This document shows, one piece after another, positions 31,453-40,939 of a DNA stretch of 59,081 nt (position 1 is its first letter; every line of letters starts with the position of its first letter). This stretch comes from Streptosporangiaceae bacterium. Its GTDB lineage: Bacteria > Actinomycetota > Actinomycetes > Streptosporangiales > Streptosporangiaceae. The stretch lies in the NCBI GenBank assembly GCA_030041275.1, contig JASHOE010000324.1, forward strand, positions 1 through 59,081, written 5' to 3'. The notes under the pieces are model-generated. The model was not told the origin of the DNA. It was given only the letters and a program-made list of their open reading frames with translations, and did not search any database. The translations under genes were made by a program, and so were the position numbers.

Positions 31453-33300
31453 GTGACGAGACTAGCCACCGAGGCGGTCGAGTCATCGCAACGGCCCGCC
31501 CGTGGCGGCGCGCTCGGCTGGGCCCGCAGCGGCCAGGCCATCACGCTGTATCTCTACGTGCTTGGCGCGGTCTACGTGACCTCCCGTCTGCTTGTTCACC
31601 CGGCGGGTACCCGGCAGAACGGGGACACCGAGGACGTCAATCAGGCCACGTGGTTCCTGCGCTACACGGCGTCTGCCGTGCAGCATTTCCGCCTTCCCGC
31701 GCTCGTGGCTACCGCGATGAACGCCCCGCACGGCGTGAACCTGATGTGGAATACGTCGCTGCTGCTGCCGGGGATGGTGGTCTCGCCGATCACGCTGCTG
31801 TTCGGCCCGCAGGTGGCGCTCACGAGCTTGCTGATTATCGGCTTCGCGGGCTCGGCCGCCGCCATGTTCTACGTTCTGCGTGCCTGGCGGGCCAGCGTGC
31901 TGGCGGCGGCGCTCGGCGGCGCGCTCTATGGTTTCTCACCCGCGTTGATCAACTCCGGCATTGGCCACTACTCGCTGGTCCTTGCCATCCTGCCGCCGCT
32001 GATGATCGACCGCGTGCTGCGACTGGCCACCGGTCGCGGGCGGCCAGTCCGCAACGGCCTGTGGCTCGGGCTCATGGCTGCGGCCCAGCTATTCATCAGC
32101 GAGGAAGCCCTCGTGGACGCCGCCATCGCGGCAGTCATCCTGCTTGTGGTCCTGGCGGCGTGCAGGCCGCATGAGGTGCTATCGCGGATCCAGCCAGCCG
32201 CGCTCGGGCTGGGCGTGGCGGCGGCCGTCGGCCTGGTTCTAGGCGCACGAGGCCTGTGGGTTCAGTTCCACGGCGTGCCGGCTAGTGGCGCCGCGGCAAC
32301 GACGATTATCAGCTATCACGGCCAGCTCACGAATCTCGGCACATTGCCGCAGGCGTTCGTCAACCCGTCCGAGGGCGTTCTCCTGCACACCCATGCCTCC
32401 GGCGTGATCGCTAACAACTACCCGCAGCCGCTCCCCGAGTACCTGGCCTACCTTGGCATCCCGCTCATCATCGTGCTGCTGGCAGCGATCATCTACTTCT
32501 GGCAGCACCTCGCCATCAGGGTCGCCGGGCTCACCTGCGCGTTCCTGGAGTGGCTCGCGATGGGCGCGAAGCCACTCCAGCCGCACGTCACCTTGCCGAA
32601 GTTCCTGCTGCCGTGGGAGTTGCTCCAGCACGTGCCGGTGATCGAGGGAATGGTGCCCGACCGGCTGTGCATCCTGGCCGACGCGGCCGCGGCGGCGGTC
32701 CTGGCGTTCGCGCTCGACCTCGCCCGGAGCGGCCAGTTCGCGCCATTCGCGAGCTGGCGGAACGGCGCCAAGATCGCGACTGGCATCGCCGTCGTGGCGC
32801 TGCTGCCGGTGATCCCGGCCCCCTACGCGCCGGTTCCGGTAAATCAGCTACCAGCTGGATGGACGGCGACCTTTGCGGCGCTCCATGTCCAGCCGAATGC
32901 GCGCGTGCTGCTGGCTCCTTACCCGTACTCGGGCGCGTCGGCGGTCATGCGCTGGCAGGCTGTGAGCGGCGAGCCGACCACGATGATTGGCGGCGACTTC
33001 ATCGCCCCGAACCAGCACGGCAGGCTTGGCCGGGCCGGCCGGTCAGGGATGACACCGACCTCGTGGTACATCGACTACCTGTACTACGGCGCACCCGTCA
33101 AGCCAGAGCCTTCTCGCCAGCAGATCAGCTCGGACCTCAGGACCTGGCGGCCCGCCGCTCTGGTGGCCGTGACCACCACCACGAGCCGCCTCGGTATCTT
33201 CCTGATCCGCGTGTTCGGCCAGCCGACCACACGCATCGGCAACGTTCTAGGCTGGCGGCTCGCACCCGACGCGGGAGTCGCCGCCGGCAACTCGGGCTAG
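31453..33300 (+). CDS. GT-C-type multi-pass membrane protein
   Basis: 615 residues from GTG 31453, with GGGGAGG 5-8 bases upstream. About ten to twelve transmembrane helices. The first periplasmic loop contains QNGDTEDVNQATWFLRYTA and a later NAPHGVNLMWNTSLLLPG motif, as in large actinobacterial membrane proteins of polyprenyl-phosphate-mannose type. After residue 460 a soluble domain (HVQPNARVLLAPYPYSGASA). Its 3' end is overlapped by 164 bp by the convergent dehydrogenase frame; see that entry. Function inferred only from architecture. Confidence 0.65.
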   Translation: MTRLATEAVESSQRPARGGALGWARSGQAITLYLYVLGAVYVTSRLLVHPAGTRQNGDTEDVNQATWFLRYTASAVQHFRLPALVATAMNAPHGVNLMWNTSLLLPGMVVSPITLLFGPQVALTSLLIIGFAGSAAAMFYVLRAWRASVLAAALGGALYGFSPALINSGIGHYSLVLAILPPLMIDRVLRLATGRGRPVRNGLWLGLMAAAQLFISEEALVDAAIAAVILLVVLAACRPHEVLSRIQPAALGLGVAAAVGLVLGARGLWVQFHGVPASGAAATTIISYHGQLTNLGTLPQAFVNPSEGVLLHTHASGVIANNYPQPLPEYLAYLGIPLIIVLLAAIIYFWQHLAIRVAGLTCAFLEWLAMGAKPLQPHVTLPKFLLPWELLQHVPVIEGMVPDRLCILADAAAAAVLAFALDLARSGQFAPFASWRNGAKIATGIAVVALLPVIPAPYAPVPVNQLPAGWTATFAALHVQPNARVLLAPYPYSGASAVMRWQAVSGEPTTMIGGDFIAPNQHGRLGRAGRSGMTPTSWYIDYLYYGAPVKPEPSRQQISSDLRTWRPAALVAVTTTTSRLGIFLIRVFGQPTTRIGNVLGWRLAPDAGVAAGNSG

Positions 33301-34366
33301 TCGGGCCGCTGCCTAACCCGGCGACGGTCTTGGCGCAGGCGTCTACCCGGTCGGCGACCTCCGCCTCAGTCATCGCGAGCCGTTCCAGGATGGTGTATCG
33401 GCCCGGCCGGGTGTCCGGCGCAGACCGAACCGCGGTTGCGAAGTCCGCGTGCGTCAAGCCGATCTCCGCCGGGGTCCGCGGTAGGCCATGCCGGGCCAGG
33501 CAGCCAGAGATCAGGTCTAGCTGCTCGAGGTCGCCGCGCAGGAAGGCGCAGAACACGGTGCCCACACCGGCCAGCTCGCCATGGCTGCCGGCGCCAGGGT
33601 AGAGCTGATTGATAGCGTGCATGATCTCGTGCTCTCCCCCGCTGCCGGGCCGACTGGAGCCCGCCACCGCCATCGCCAGACCGGACAGGATCAGCGACTC
33701 GGCGAGGACCGTCAGGAACTCGGGCGAGCGAGACTGCCCCGGCTGATGCATGACGGCCTCCGCGGCCGAGCGCGCGAGGGCGACAGCGAGACCATCGACC
33801 TTCTCCCCGAGGTCGGCAGCGGCGAGCTGCCAGTCTGCAATCGCCGACAGGTCGGCCAGCACGTCGCCGATGCCGGCAGTGGCCATGGGACCCGGCGCGC
33901 CGCGCACCCTGTCTAGGTCCACGATCACGGCGACGGGCATGGCCACGCCGTATGACCCCGCGCCGGATTCGTGCCGCAACGTACTGACCGGTGAGCAGAT
34001 GCCGTCGTGGGACAGACTCGTGGCAACCGCGACCATGGGGATGCCGGCCATGTGCGCGGCGAACTTGGTCACGTCGATTGTCTGGCCACCGCCGATACCG
34101 GCCACAACTTCGAAGGAGCCAGCCCGCAGATTCTGACCTAGCGTCGCGGCCGCTTCGTGGGTGGCCGCGGGCACGTGGAAGAACTCTGCGGCACCGGCGC
34201 CGAGCTCTGCCGCAATGCTGTCACCCTGGCCTGGCCCGACGGCCACGGCCACCCGCCCCGACGTCGCGATCCGGTGATCGGCCAGTAGCGGCCCGAGGCC
34301 GCCGACCGCGCCCGGCCGCACGTCGATGAGGAGCGGCGACGGAAGCATCCGAGTCAGCAGCGGCAT
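33137..34366 (-). CDS. Glycerol-1-phosphate dehydrogenase-like (iron-containing alcohol dehydrogenase superfamily)
   Basis: 409 residues from ATG 34366 (GGGGAGAG upstream). NAD-binding glycine motif GIGGGQTIDVTKFAA, the SLSHDGICSPVS block, the metal-site region GDVLADLSAIADW, EHEIMHAINQLYP and GSHGELAGVG. This matches bacterial EgsA/AraM-type sn-glycerol-1-phosphate dehydrogenases and relatives, which reduce dihydroxyacetone phosphate. Residues after about 355 (GLGSGPTSPSCRRR onward) look like unconstrained sequence read across the end of the convergent membrane protein gene, suggesting the original stop has been lost or lies beyond a frameshift near 33310. Next to a nucleotidyltransferase and a DUF5941-like protein, it may make an activated polyol. 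Confidence 0.8.
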   Translation of the reverse strand: MPLLTRMLPSPLLIDVRPGAVGGLGPLLADHRIATSGRVAVAVGPGQGDSIAAELGAGAAEFFHVPAATHEAAATLGQNLRAGSFEVVAGIGGGQTIDVTKFAAHMAGIPMVAVATSLSHDGICSPVSTLRHESGAGSYGVAMPVAVIVDLDRVRGAPGPMATAGIGDVLADLSAIADWQLAAADLGEKVDGLAVALARSAAEAVMHQPGQSRSPEFLTVLAESLILSGLAMAVAGSSRPGSGGEHEIMHAINQLYPGAGSHGELAGVGTVFCAFLRGDLEQLDLISGCLARHGLPRTPAEIGLTHADFATAVRSAPDTRPGRYTILERLAMTEAEVADRVDACAKTVAGLGSGPTSPSCRRRLPRRVRAASLERCRCVWSAGRTRGSGRYRGGSWWWSRPPERRAARS

Positions 34367-34443
34367 AACTCTCCCCCGTTTTGATCCGGCCCGCCGCGCC
34401 CGATCAGCTCGCGCTTCCCCGTGCACGGCGACCGACCTGGACC

Positions 34444-35181
34444 TTAACAGCGGCTGGCGATGTTCCTCGCCCGCCGCAGGTCTCGGTGGTCATCGACCTC
34501 GACCCAGTCCACCACGCCGATCCTGGCCACGACGACGACGCCACCGCGGTTGGCGAATTCGGCGTATCCGTCCTCGTAGAAAAGCCCGGGGTCGCGCCGC
34601 CAGGTGCTCTCGAGGGCCTCCGCCAGCAGCGCGGCGGCGCGCGGCTCAATCAAGGACGCGCCGATGTACTCACCGTCGGCGTCGGCGGGCGCCAGCTGCT
34701 TGCTGATCCTGTCCAGCCGGTCGTCTGCGCCGAGGGCGACCTTCATTTCCTCAGCCGCGAGCTTCTTCAGGTCGTCCAGCGCGAGGATGAGCTCCGAGCT
34801 GCCGTCTCTCGCCGCCAGCAGCTTCCGCTCGACGCTCGCCGGGTGCACGGTATCGCCGTTCACCAGCAGCACGCCCCGGTGGAAGTGCTCCCGCGCGAGC
34901 CAGAGCGAGTAGGCGTTGTTCCACTGCTCGGCGCGCGGGTTGTAGACCAGCTCGAGTGCCACGCCGTGCCGCCGCTCCAGCTCAGGCACGCGGTCGGCGA
35001 CGACCGCTGCGGCGTAACCCACGAGCACGACGACGTCGGTGATTCCGACCGCGGCCAGGTTGCCAAGGCCGAGGTCAAGGATGGTCGACTCGCCATCGAC
35101 GGGAAGCAGCGCCTTGGGCAGGTGGTCGGTCTCGGGCCGCAGGCGCCGGCTTGCCCCCGCGGCCATCACGAGGCCGATCAC
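34444..35181 (-). CDS. LicC-like sugar/choline-phosphate nucleotidyltransferase
   Basis: 245 residues. The N-terminal nucleotide-binding motif is MIGLVMAAGASRRLRPETDHLPKALLPVDG; the LicC-type segment YNPRAEQWNNAYSLWLAREHF and the metal-aspartate VNGDTV follow, with VDWVEVDDHRDLRRAR at the end. Such enzymes make CDP- or UDP-activated small alcohols or sugars (phosphocholine, inositol-phosphate, glycerol-phosphate) rather than hexose chains. It overlaps the upstream DUF5941-like gene by ATGA (35178-35181), so both are one transcript; the dehydrogenase follows after 77 bp. Specific substrate unknown. Confidence 0.85.
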   Translation of the reverse strand: MIGLVMAAGASRRLRPETDHLPKALLPVDGESTILDLGLGNLAAVGITDVVVLVGYAAAVVADRVPELERRHGVALELVYNPRAEQWNNAYSLWLAREHFHRGVLLVNGDTVHPASVERKLLAARDGSSELILALDDLKKLAAEEMKVALGADDRLDRISKQLAPADADGEYIGASLIEPRAAALLAEALESTWRRDPGLFYEDGYAEFANRGGVVVVARIGVVDWVEVDDHRDLRRARNIASRC

Positions 35182-37178
35182 GGGACGTCTTTCTCCAGCG
35201 GCAGGCAGCTACGCACGACCTTGGCGCCGACCAGCGCCGCCAGGTAGACCGTGAGGGCCAGGTAGCCGATGGTCGCGACGCCGATGGCCGCGGTCAGCCC
35301 CACAAACAGCAGGCGTCCCTCCCAGCCGAGGTCGGTGCCGAACTCGCGGACTCCGTCACGGTGTCGGCGCAGCCGTACGAGCAAGACCGGCCGGCGCGGG
35401 CACACTAGCTCGGCGTAGCGCACAAGCAAGGCGGCCACCAGCGCAAAGATGACCGGCCCTGGGACTCGCTGGCCCAGGCCCACGGCCACGACGTAGAGCA
35501 CCTGAGCGCCCACAAGCAGCACGGGGACAAGCCAGTCGAGCCGGCCGGCGTGCGGGTTCGCCGATCCGGGCGCGGCCAGCAACATGACGATGGCGGGGCC
35601 GATTGTCAGCGCTCCCGGCAGCCCGTGCAGCCCGAGCACGGCGAGGGCCGACACAGCGGCAAGGCCCAAGATGGCGGGCGGCAGCGGAAGCAGGTTCCCG
35701 CGCACAAGCGCGCCTGCCGCGCGAGCGAGAGCGCCGTCGTCGCGAAGCCGCAGCAAGGTGGCCGATGCACGGACCGGGCCGCCGCCGTCGGCTTCGGTGC
35801 CCTCGGCCAGCACCTCATCCGCCGGCCGTCCGGCGAGCCCGTACGCGATGGAGCTGATCGCCCATGCAACGAGCACAAGAAGGGCGGTGCGGGCGTCCCA
35901 GATCAGCGCCACCACGCCTGCTACGAGGACACGCCCCCCGAAGGTCATGGTCACGACGGCCGCGCCGATCTTGCCCATGATGCTGTCAGCAGGGTCGCTG
36001 AACCCATACGGCGTCGAGCAAACCGTCATGACGTTCCGGACCGCGACGAGACCGACCACGGTCACGCCGAGCTTCCAGGTGCCGGGCGAGTGCTCTGCTG
36101 TCGCGCCGATCACCAGGCCGAGGTAGACGATGGTTTCGGCGAGAGCGCTGCCCAAGGCGGCTAGCCATATCGCGGGGCCAACTCGCCGATGAGCGGCAGC
36201 GGGCCCGGCGCCGCGCTCGGCGATCCGCTGGCCGCCTGCGAGCACGAGGTAACCCGTCCACAGCGCGATGACGCCACGAACCACGCCGAGGCTGGTGCCG
36301 GCGGAGAACCAGACGGCTGCGCAGCAGGCCAGCGCCACCGAGATCCCGCACGCAGAGGTGAGACCGAGGGAGCGTCGACGCGCCCACGCCATCGCGATCC
36401 GGCTGGCGTCGATCAGAAACACCGGCGTGGTCGCTTCATGTGGCGCCCCGGCGTTCGCTGGCCCGACCGGCGTCACCCGGGCGCCAGGAAGAATGCTCCC
36501 CCGCAGGTGGCCTTGCACCGGCTCGGTACCCGGAATGCCAGCCGGTGGCCCGCGATTGGCAGACACCGGCCGGGCTGGCCCGACCACGCGGCCAACCACT
36601 CCGGTTGTCTCTGATTCACCCTCCTGGGCCGACATGGGAGCATCCGCGGCGCTCGTGTCGGCCGGGCCCACGTCGGCTGGAGCGGCCGACCCGGCGGGAC
36701 CGGCGCAGCCGGTCGGGACCGTGCCCTGACCCGCCTCACCTGCGGCGGCCGACCCCGCGGGACCGGCGCAGCCGGTCGGCACTGTGCCCTGACCTGCCTC
36801 ACCTGCGGCGGCCGCCCCGGTCGGTTCTCCAGTATCCGCGGCCGCAGTGGCGATGCTCAGGTCGTCAGCGGCAGCCGGGCCACCCGGTTCTACGGCCTCC
36901 GCGTCGGCTTGCCCGGCTGAGGGCGGCTCGCGACCAGCGTTCCCCATGATGGCGTCCAGCGCCCCGCCAGACGGTACGTCGCCGGCAGGGCCGCCGGCCT
37001 GGCGCCGGGGCCGTCCGGCTGGGCGAGCATCCCGGCCAGCCGGGCGACGCCGATCTGAGAAGCGGCGCCCGCGCGGGCGCACCTCCCCTCCGGCAGCGGC
37101 ACTCTGGCCGGCCGGAGCGGCAGCATTGTCGGGCGCCGACCGGTTGCGGTCGGCGCCCTGAGTATCCCCCGTACTCAA
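35178..37178 (-). CDS. DUF5941-like multi-pass membrane protein with long low-complexity N-terminus
   Basis: 666 residues. The first 235 are Ala/Gly/Pro-rich with tandem 21-residue repeats (GEAGQGTVPTGCAGPAGSAA). A hydrophobic region from about 260 has roughly eight to ten transmembrane helices and the closing part (RRHRDGVREFGTDLGWEGRLLFVGL) matches the pattern I associate with DUF5941, usually in actinobacterial loci with nucleotidyltransferases and G1P dehydrogenases. A CDP-alcohol phosphatidyltransferase motif is not intact. Overlap of 4 bases with the nucleotidyltransferase gene. The repeat region suggests strong length variation. Confidence 0.62.
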   Translation of the reverse strand: MSTGDTQGADRNRSAPDNAAAPAGQSAAAGGEVRPRGRRFSDRRRPAGRDARPAGRPRRQAGGPAGDVPSGGALDAIMGNAGREPPSAGQADAEAVEPGGPAAADDLSIATAAADTGEPTGAAAAGEAGQGTVPTGCAGPAGSAAAGEAGQGTVPTGCAGPAGSAAPADVGPADTSAADAPMSAQEGESETTGVVGRVVGPARPVSANRGPPAGIPGTEPVQGHLRGSILPGARVTPVGPANAGAPHEATTPVFLIDASRIAMAWARRRSLGLTSACGISVALACCAAVWFSAGTSLGVVRGVIALWTGYLVLAGGQRIAERGAGPAAAHRRVGPAIWLAALGSALAETIVYLGLVIGATAEHSPGTWKLGVTVVGLVAVRNVMTVCSTPYGFSDPADSIMGKIGAAVVTMTFGGRVLVAGVVALIWDARTALLVLVAWAISSIAYGLAGRPADEVLAEGTEADGGGPVRASATLLRLRDDGALARAAGALVRGNLLPLPPAILGLAAVSALAVLGLHGLPGALTIGPAIVMLLAAPGSANPHAGRLDWLVPVLLVGAQVLYVVAVGLGQRVPGPVIFALVAALLVRYAELVCPRRPVLLVRLRRHRDGVREFGTDLGWEGRLLFVGLTAAIGVATIGYLALTVYLAALVGAKVVRSCLPLEKDVP
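36682..36807. repeat. 63-bp tandem duplication in the DUF5941-like gene
   Basis: Two consecutive units start at 36682 and 36745 (GCGGCCGAC...); a third begins at 36808 and fades. In frame, encoding GEAGQGTVPTGCAGPAGSAA-like repeats, with few substitutions between copies, so the duplication is recent. Confidence 0.85.
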
Positions 37179-37288
37179 GGTCCCCGGAGCACTAGGTAGT
37201 CAGAACGCTACTTAGCGTACAGGTGCACCCGGCGGGACAAGCGCGGGGCGCCGGCCCTGCCGGCCTGCTGACCAGGTAGGGTCCGGCC

Positions 37289-38002
37289 ATGCGAACGGTA
37301 GCCGTGGTGCTTGCGGCCGGGTCCGGCAGCCGGTTCGGCTCGGCCAGCCCGAAGCAGCTACGCGTCGTCGCCGGACGGACGCTCATCGAGCACTGCGCGC
37401 AGGCATTCGATTGTGCCCCCGGCGTGGATCAGGTGCTGATCGTGACGACCGCCGACCTCGAGGGCCAGGTACGACGCGGACTGACCGGGGTCCCCAAGGT
37501 CGTCGCTGTGATCCAGGGCGGCGCGAGCCGGACCGACTCGACGAGGCAGGCCCTGGCGTGGCTCTCCCGCGAGGCGACCGCTGATGCCAAGGTGCTGTTC
37601 CACGATGCCGCCCGGCCACTGGTGGACCAGCGGATTATCGCGGACTGCGTCGCAGCCCTCGATCGCTGGCGGGCCATCAGCGTGGTCGTGCCCGCCTCGG
37701 ACACCATCGTCGAGGTGGCCGACGGGACCATCCAGCGGGTGCTGCCCCGGCACGCGCTGGCCCGCTGCCAGACGCCACAGGGCTTCCGGCTGTCAGTAAT
37801 CCGCCAGGCCTACGAACTGGCCGACGCTGACCCTGACTTCGCCTCGATGCCTGCCACCGACGACTGCGGCGTTGTGCTGCGGTACCTGCCTGAAGTGCGG
37901 ATCGGAGCCGTGCCCGGCAGCGAACGCAATCTCAAGGTCACCTACGCGCAAGACCTCGCTATCGCCCGCGCGCTGATGACCCCGGACGGCGACGCCGAGT
38001 GA
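37289..38002 (+). CDS. IspD/TarI-type cytidylyltransferase
   Basis: 237 residues with the cytidylyltransferase hallmarks: N-terminal VVLAAGSGSRFGSASPKQL (nucleotide loop), HDAARPLVDQ, QTPQGFRLSVIRQAY, ATDDCGVV, and GSERNLKVTYAQDLAIA. The classical reading is IspD (CTP plus MEP in isoprenoid synthesis), but TarI (ribitol-5-P) and related polyol cytidylyltransferases share all of these. Divergent from the DUF5941-like gene in an envelope-polymer neighbourhood with no other MEP genes, so a polyol role is at least as likely. Start ATG 37289. Confidence 0.8.
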   Translation: MRTVAVVLAAGSGSRFGSASPKQLRVVAGRTLIEHCAQAFDCAPGVDQVLIVTTADLEGQVRRGLTGVPKVVAVIQGGASRTDSTRQALAWLSREATADAKVLFHDAARPLVDQRIIADCVAALDRWRAISVVVPASDTIVEVADGTIQRVLPRHALARCQTPQGFRLSVIRQAYELADADPDFASMPATDDCGVVLRYLPEVRIGAVPGSERNLKVTYAQDLAIARALMTPDGDAE

Positions 38003-38058
38003 CAGCAACCCAGTGGGCGCACTGAGCCGGTGACCACAGCGCCCCCCGGGGACTCTGG

Positions 38059-39252
38059 CTAGCCAGGGAGCGACCAGAGACCCGACAGCCGTCGTAACGC
38101 GGCCGCGGCCGTGACCAGCGCGCGCGGGCTTGTGAGGAACCCCGTGCCCCAGGACAAGTGCATCGTGGCCAGCGCCACCGGCACCTCGGCCGCCACCGGG
38201 CCCGGCAGCTCACGCGACGCCTTGGCGCCGATCCCCGTGATGACGCCGGCGTACCCGAGCGGCATGGCGAGCCCTCCCGTCAGGAAGGTTGGCCACCCAC
38301 GCGCACCCGCGGCGCGCCCAGCCAGGCCGACCAGGCCAGCCAGGGTTCCGCCAGCGATCCCGGCGACCGTTAGCGGCGCAGCCAGGTAACGAAGGTTGAC
38401 GGTGCCGCGGTGCTGGCGGCAAACCTCCCGCCGCCATCTACCGTAACGGAAGTACTGGATGGCAAGCTGCCGCACGCTCGCCCGCGGCCGGTACGTCACG
38501 ACAAGGTCACGCTCGAACCAGACCAGGCCACCTGACTTCCGAATGCGGTGATTCAGCTCCCAGTCCTCGGCGACCTCCAATCGCTCATTAAATCCGCCGG
38601 CCTGCTCGATCGCGGTCCGGCGAAAGACGCCGAGGTACGCGGTAGGAGCCGGTCCCGACGGCCCGCCGGTGTGATTGCTGGCCGGGCCGACCCCAAATGG
38701 TGAGGTCATGGCCCAGGCGACCGCCCGCTGAAACGCGCTCGTCCCCTCTGCCGCCATGATGCCGCCCACGTTGGCTGCGCCCGTCTCGCGCAGCGTCTGG
38801 ACCGCGGCCCTGATGTAGCCGGGCGGTATCAGCGATCGCGCGTCGACCCGGACAATGACTGGGTGCCGGGACGAGGCGAGGGCCAGGTTCAGCGCCATCG
38901 GGATCCGGCCGGAGGAGTTCTCGATCACGGTGATCCGCGGATCGGCGGCGGCCAGCGCGCTGGCGAGCTGCGGGGTCTGGTCCTTAGACGGACCGACCGC
39001 GACAATCAGCTCGATTTCTCCGTCATAGTCCTGCTCGACGACGCGGCGCACCGACTCGGCCAGGTACCGCTCCTCGTTGCGAGCAGGCAGCACAACCGAG
39101 ACGGGCACAGCCGCTGCTACTGGCTCGGGGGGACGACCCCCCGGATCCCCCCGCGAGGCTGGCTCAGGCGGACGACCCGCCCATTTCTGTCGCGCTGGCT
39201 GGGTCGGTACCGGGTGAATCAGGGCAGACTGACTGCCCAACTCATCACTCAT
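38059..39252 (-). CDS. Family 2 glycosyltransferase
   Basis: 397 residues. After a Pro-rich lead, the GT-A core begins at PVSVVLPARNEERYLAESVRRVVEQDYDGEIELIVAVGPSKDQT; nucleotide-binding and DXD-like VIVRVDARSLIPPGY and the acceptor-side EDWELNHRI motif are visible; hydrophobic segments near residues 290-370 suggest membrane anchoring. Acts on the cytoplasmic face, adding a sugar to a lipid carrier. Transcribed convergently with the IspD/TarI-like gene (57 bp). Polymer identity unknown. Confidence 0.88.
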   Translation of the reverse strand: MSDELGSQSALIHPVPTQPARQKWAGRPPEPASRGDPGGRPPEPVAAAVPVSVVLPARNEERYLAESVRRVVEQDYDGEIELIVAVGPSKDQTPQLASALAAADPRITVIENSSGRIPMALNLALASSRHPVIVRVDARSLIPPGYIRAAVQTLRETGAANVGGIMAAEGTSAFQRAVAWAMTSPFGVGPASNHTGGPSGPAPTAYLGVFRRTAIEQAGGFNERLEVAEDWELNHRIRKSGGLVWFERDLVVTYRPRASVRQLAIQYFRYGRWRREVCRQHRGTVNLRYLAAPLTVAGIAGGTLAGLVGLAGRAAGARGWPTFLTGGLAMPLGYAGVITGIGAKASRELPGPVAAEVPVALATMHLSWGTGFLTSPRALVTAAAALRRLSGLWSLPG

Positions 39253-39321
39253 GGCTACCTCGGACGTTACCCTGCGCTGTCGGCCGGTAACCGCAGCCGA
39301 GCCGCCAGCCGGGCCGTCACG

Positions 39322-40662
39322 CTACAACCCGGTATCCTCCAGCATCTCGGTCACGAGCGCCGCGATGGGCGAGCGCTCAGACCTCACGAGCGTCACGTGT
39401 GCGAACAACGGATGGCCCTTGAGCTTCTCGATGACCGCCACGACGCCGTCGTGCCGCCCCACGCGCAGGTTGTCCCGCTGGGCGATGTCATGGGTCAGCA
39501 CCACGCGGGATCCTGCACCGATCCTGGACAGCACCGTCAGCAGGACACCGCGCTCGAGCGACTGCGCCTCGTCCACCACCACGAACGAGTCGTGCAGCGA
39601 GCGGCCCCGGATGTGCGTGAGCGGCAGCACCTCCAGCATCTCCCGGTCCAGCACCTCCTCGATGACGGACTGCGAGGTAACGGCCGACAGGGTGTCGAAG
39701 ACCGCCTGCGCCCACGGATTCATCTTGTCGGCCTCGGACCCCGGCAGGTAGCCGAGCTCCTGCCCGCCCACGGCGTACAGCGGCCGGAAAACTACCAGCT
39801 TGCGATGCTGGCGACGCTCCATCACCGCCTCCAGGCCGGCGCACAGCGCCAGGGCAGACTTGCCCGTTCCGGCCCGGCCGCCGAGAGAGACGATGCCGAC
39901 CTCGGGGTCGAGCAGCAGGTCAAGTGCGACCCGCTGTTCGGCGCTGCGGCCGTGGAGGCCGAACGCCTCACGGTCACCGCGCACCAGCCGTACCGACTTG
40001 TCGGGCTGTACCCGACCGAGTGCGCTGCCCGCTCCGCTCACGCCAGAGAGCAGTACCAGGCCCGTATGACAGGGCAGGTCCCTGGCAGCAGCGAGGTCCA
40101 GCCGGCCACTGTCGTACAGCTCGCTGATGTCTGCCGGACTCACGTCGAGCTCGGCCATGCCGGTCCAGCCTGAGTCCGGCGGCAGTTCTGCGCGGTATTC
40201 CTGGGCCGTGAGCCCCACTGCCGCGGCCTTGACCCGCAGCGGCAAGTCCTTGCTCACGAGGATCACGTCGTCGCCGTCGGCGGCGAGGCTGCAGGCGACC
40301 GACAGGATCCTCGTGTCGTTGTCGCCGAGCCGGAAACCGGCTGGCAGCACGGCGGGGTCAGAGTGGTTCAGCTCTACCCGAACGCTGCCGCCGGAGGTGC
40401 CAATGGGGATGTCGGCGTCCAGCCGTCCGTGGCTGATCCGCAGCTCGTCGAGGTAACGCAGGGCCTGTCGGGCAAAATAACCCAGCTCGGGGTGCTGGCG
40501 CTTGGCCTCGAGCTCGGTGATCACGACCACCGGCAGCACCACCTGGTGCTCGGCGAATCTGCCGATTGCCGCCGGGTCGGCCAGCAGGACGCTGGTGTCC
40601 AGGACGTAGGTACGCCGCGCCTGCGCAGCGGATGCGGATCGACGTGCTGAGGAACTGGCCAC
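39322..40662 (-). CDS. PIN-PhoH (PhoH2) RNase/ATPase
   Basis: 446 residues from GTG 40662, with GGGGAG 5 bases upstream. N-terminal PIN domain ([14 protein letters not shown], a GDNDTRIL acidic cluster and [11 protein letters not shown]) and C-terminal PhoH ATPase (Walker [13 protein letters not shown], Walker [15 protein letters not shown]). PhoH2 proteins are ATP-driven RNA unwinding and cleaving enzymes of actinobacteria. An Arg-rich upstream extension to 40806 is rejected. The 278 bases upstream (40663-40939) show no further feature. Independent of the surrounding polymer genes. Confidence 0.93.
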   Translation of the reverse strand: MASSSARRSASAAQARRTYVLDTSVLLADPAAIGRFAEHQVVLPVVVITELEAKRQHPELGYFARQALRYLDELRISHGRLDADIPIGTSGGSVRVELNHSDPAVLPAGFRLGDNDTRILSVACSLAADGDDVILVSKDLPLRVKAAAVGLTAQEYRAELPPDSGWTGMAELDVSPADISELYDSGRLDLAAARDLPCHTGLVLLSGVSGAGSALGRVQPDKSVRLVRGDREAFGLHGRSAEQRVALDLLLDPEVGIVSLGGRAGTGKSALALCAGLEAVMERRQHRKLVVFRPLYAVGGQELGYLPGSEADKMNPWAQAVFDTLSAVTSQSVIEEVLDREMLEVLPLTHIRGRSLHDSFVVVDEAQSLERGVLLTVLSRIGAGSRVVLTHDIAQRDNLRVGRHDGVVAVIEKLKGHPLFAHVTLVRSERSPIAALVTEMLEDTGL

Positions 40663-40939
40663 TCGCTCTCCCCTGGGCGCCGGAGGACGCCGCGGTCGGA
40701 CACGAAGACGTGTCGGCGGGACCGGGTCCGGCCCAGCGAGGGACCGGGAACCCGGCCCTTCGCTCATCTCGCCTGCGCACCAGGACGCGAAGCTCGAGGA
40801 TCTCAAGGGCCTTCCCGGCGGGCGGCAACGTACCGCCCGTCAGTTCAGAAGGTACCTAAGCGAGCCATGAGGTGGAAGTACCGTAACGCGCTGTTCACGT
40901 AATTCCGCAGGTCAGCACCGAGATTGCCAGGTGCTGGCG

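Noticed and set aside
35750..35900. CDP-alcohol phosphatidyltransferase motif (DDGALAR) in the DUF5941-like protein
   Set aside because: The downstream Gly and two Asp of the D-G-x2-A-R-x8-G-x3-D-x3-D pattern are missing.
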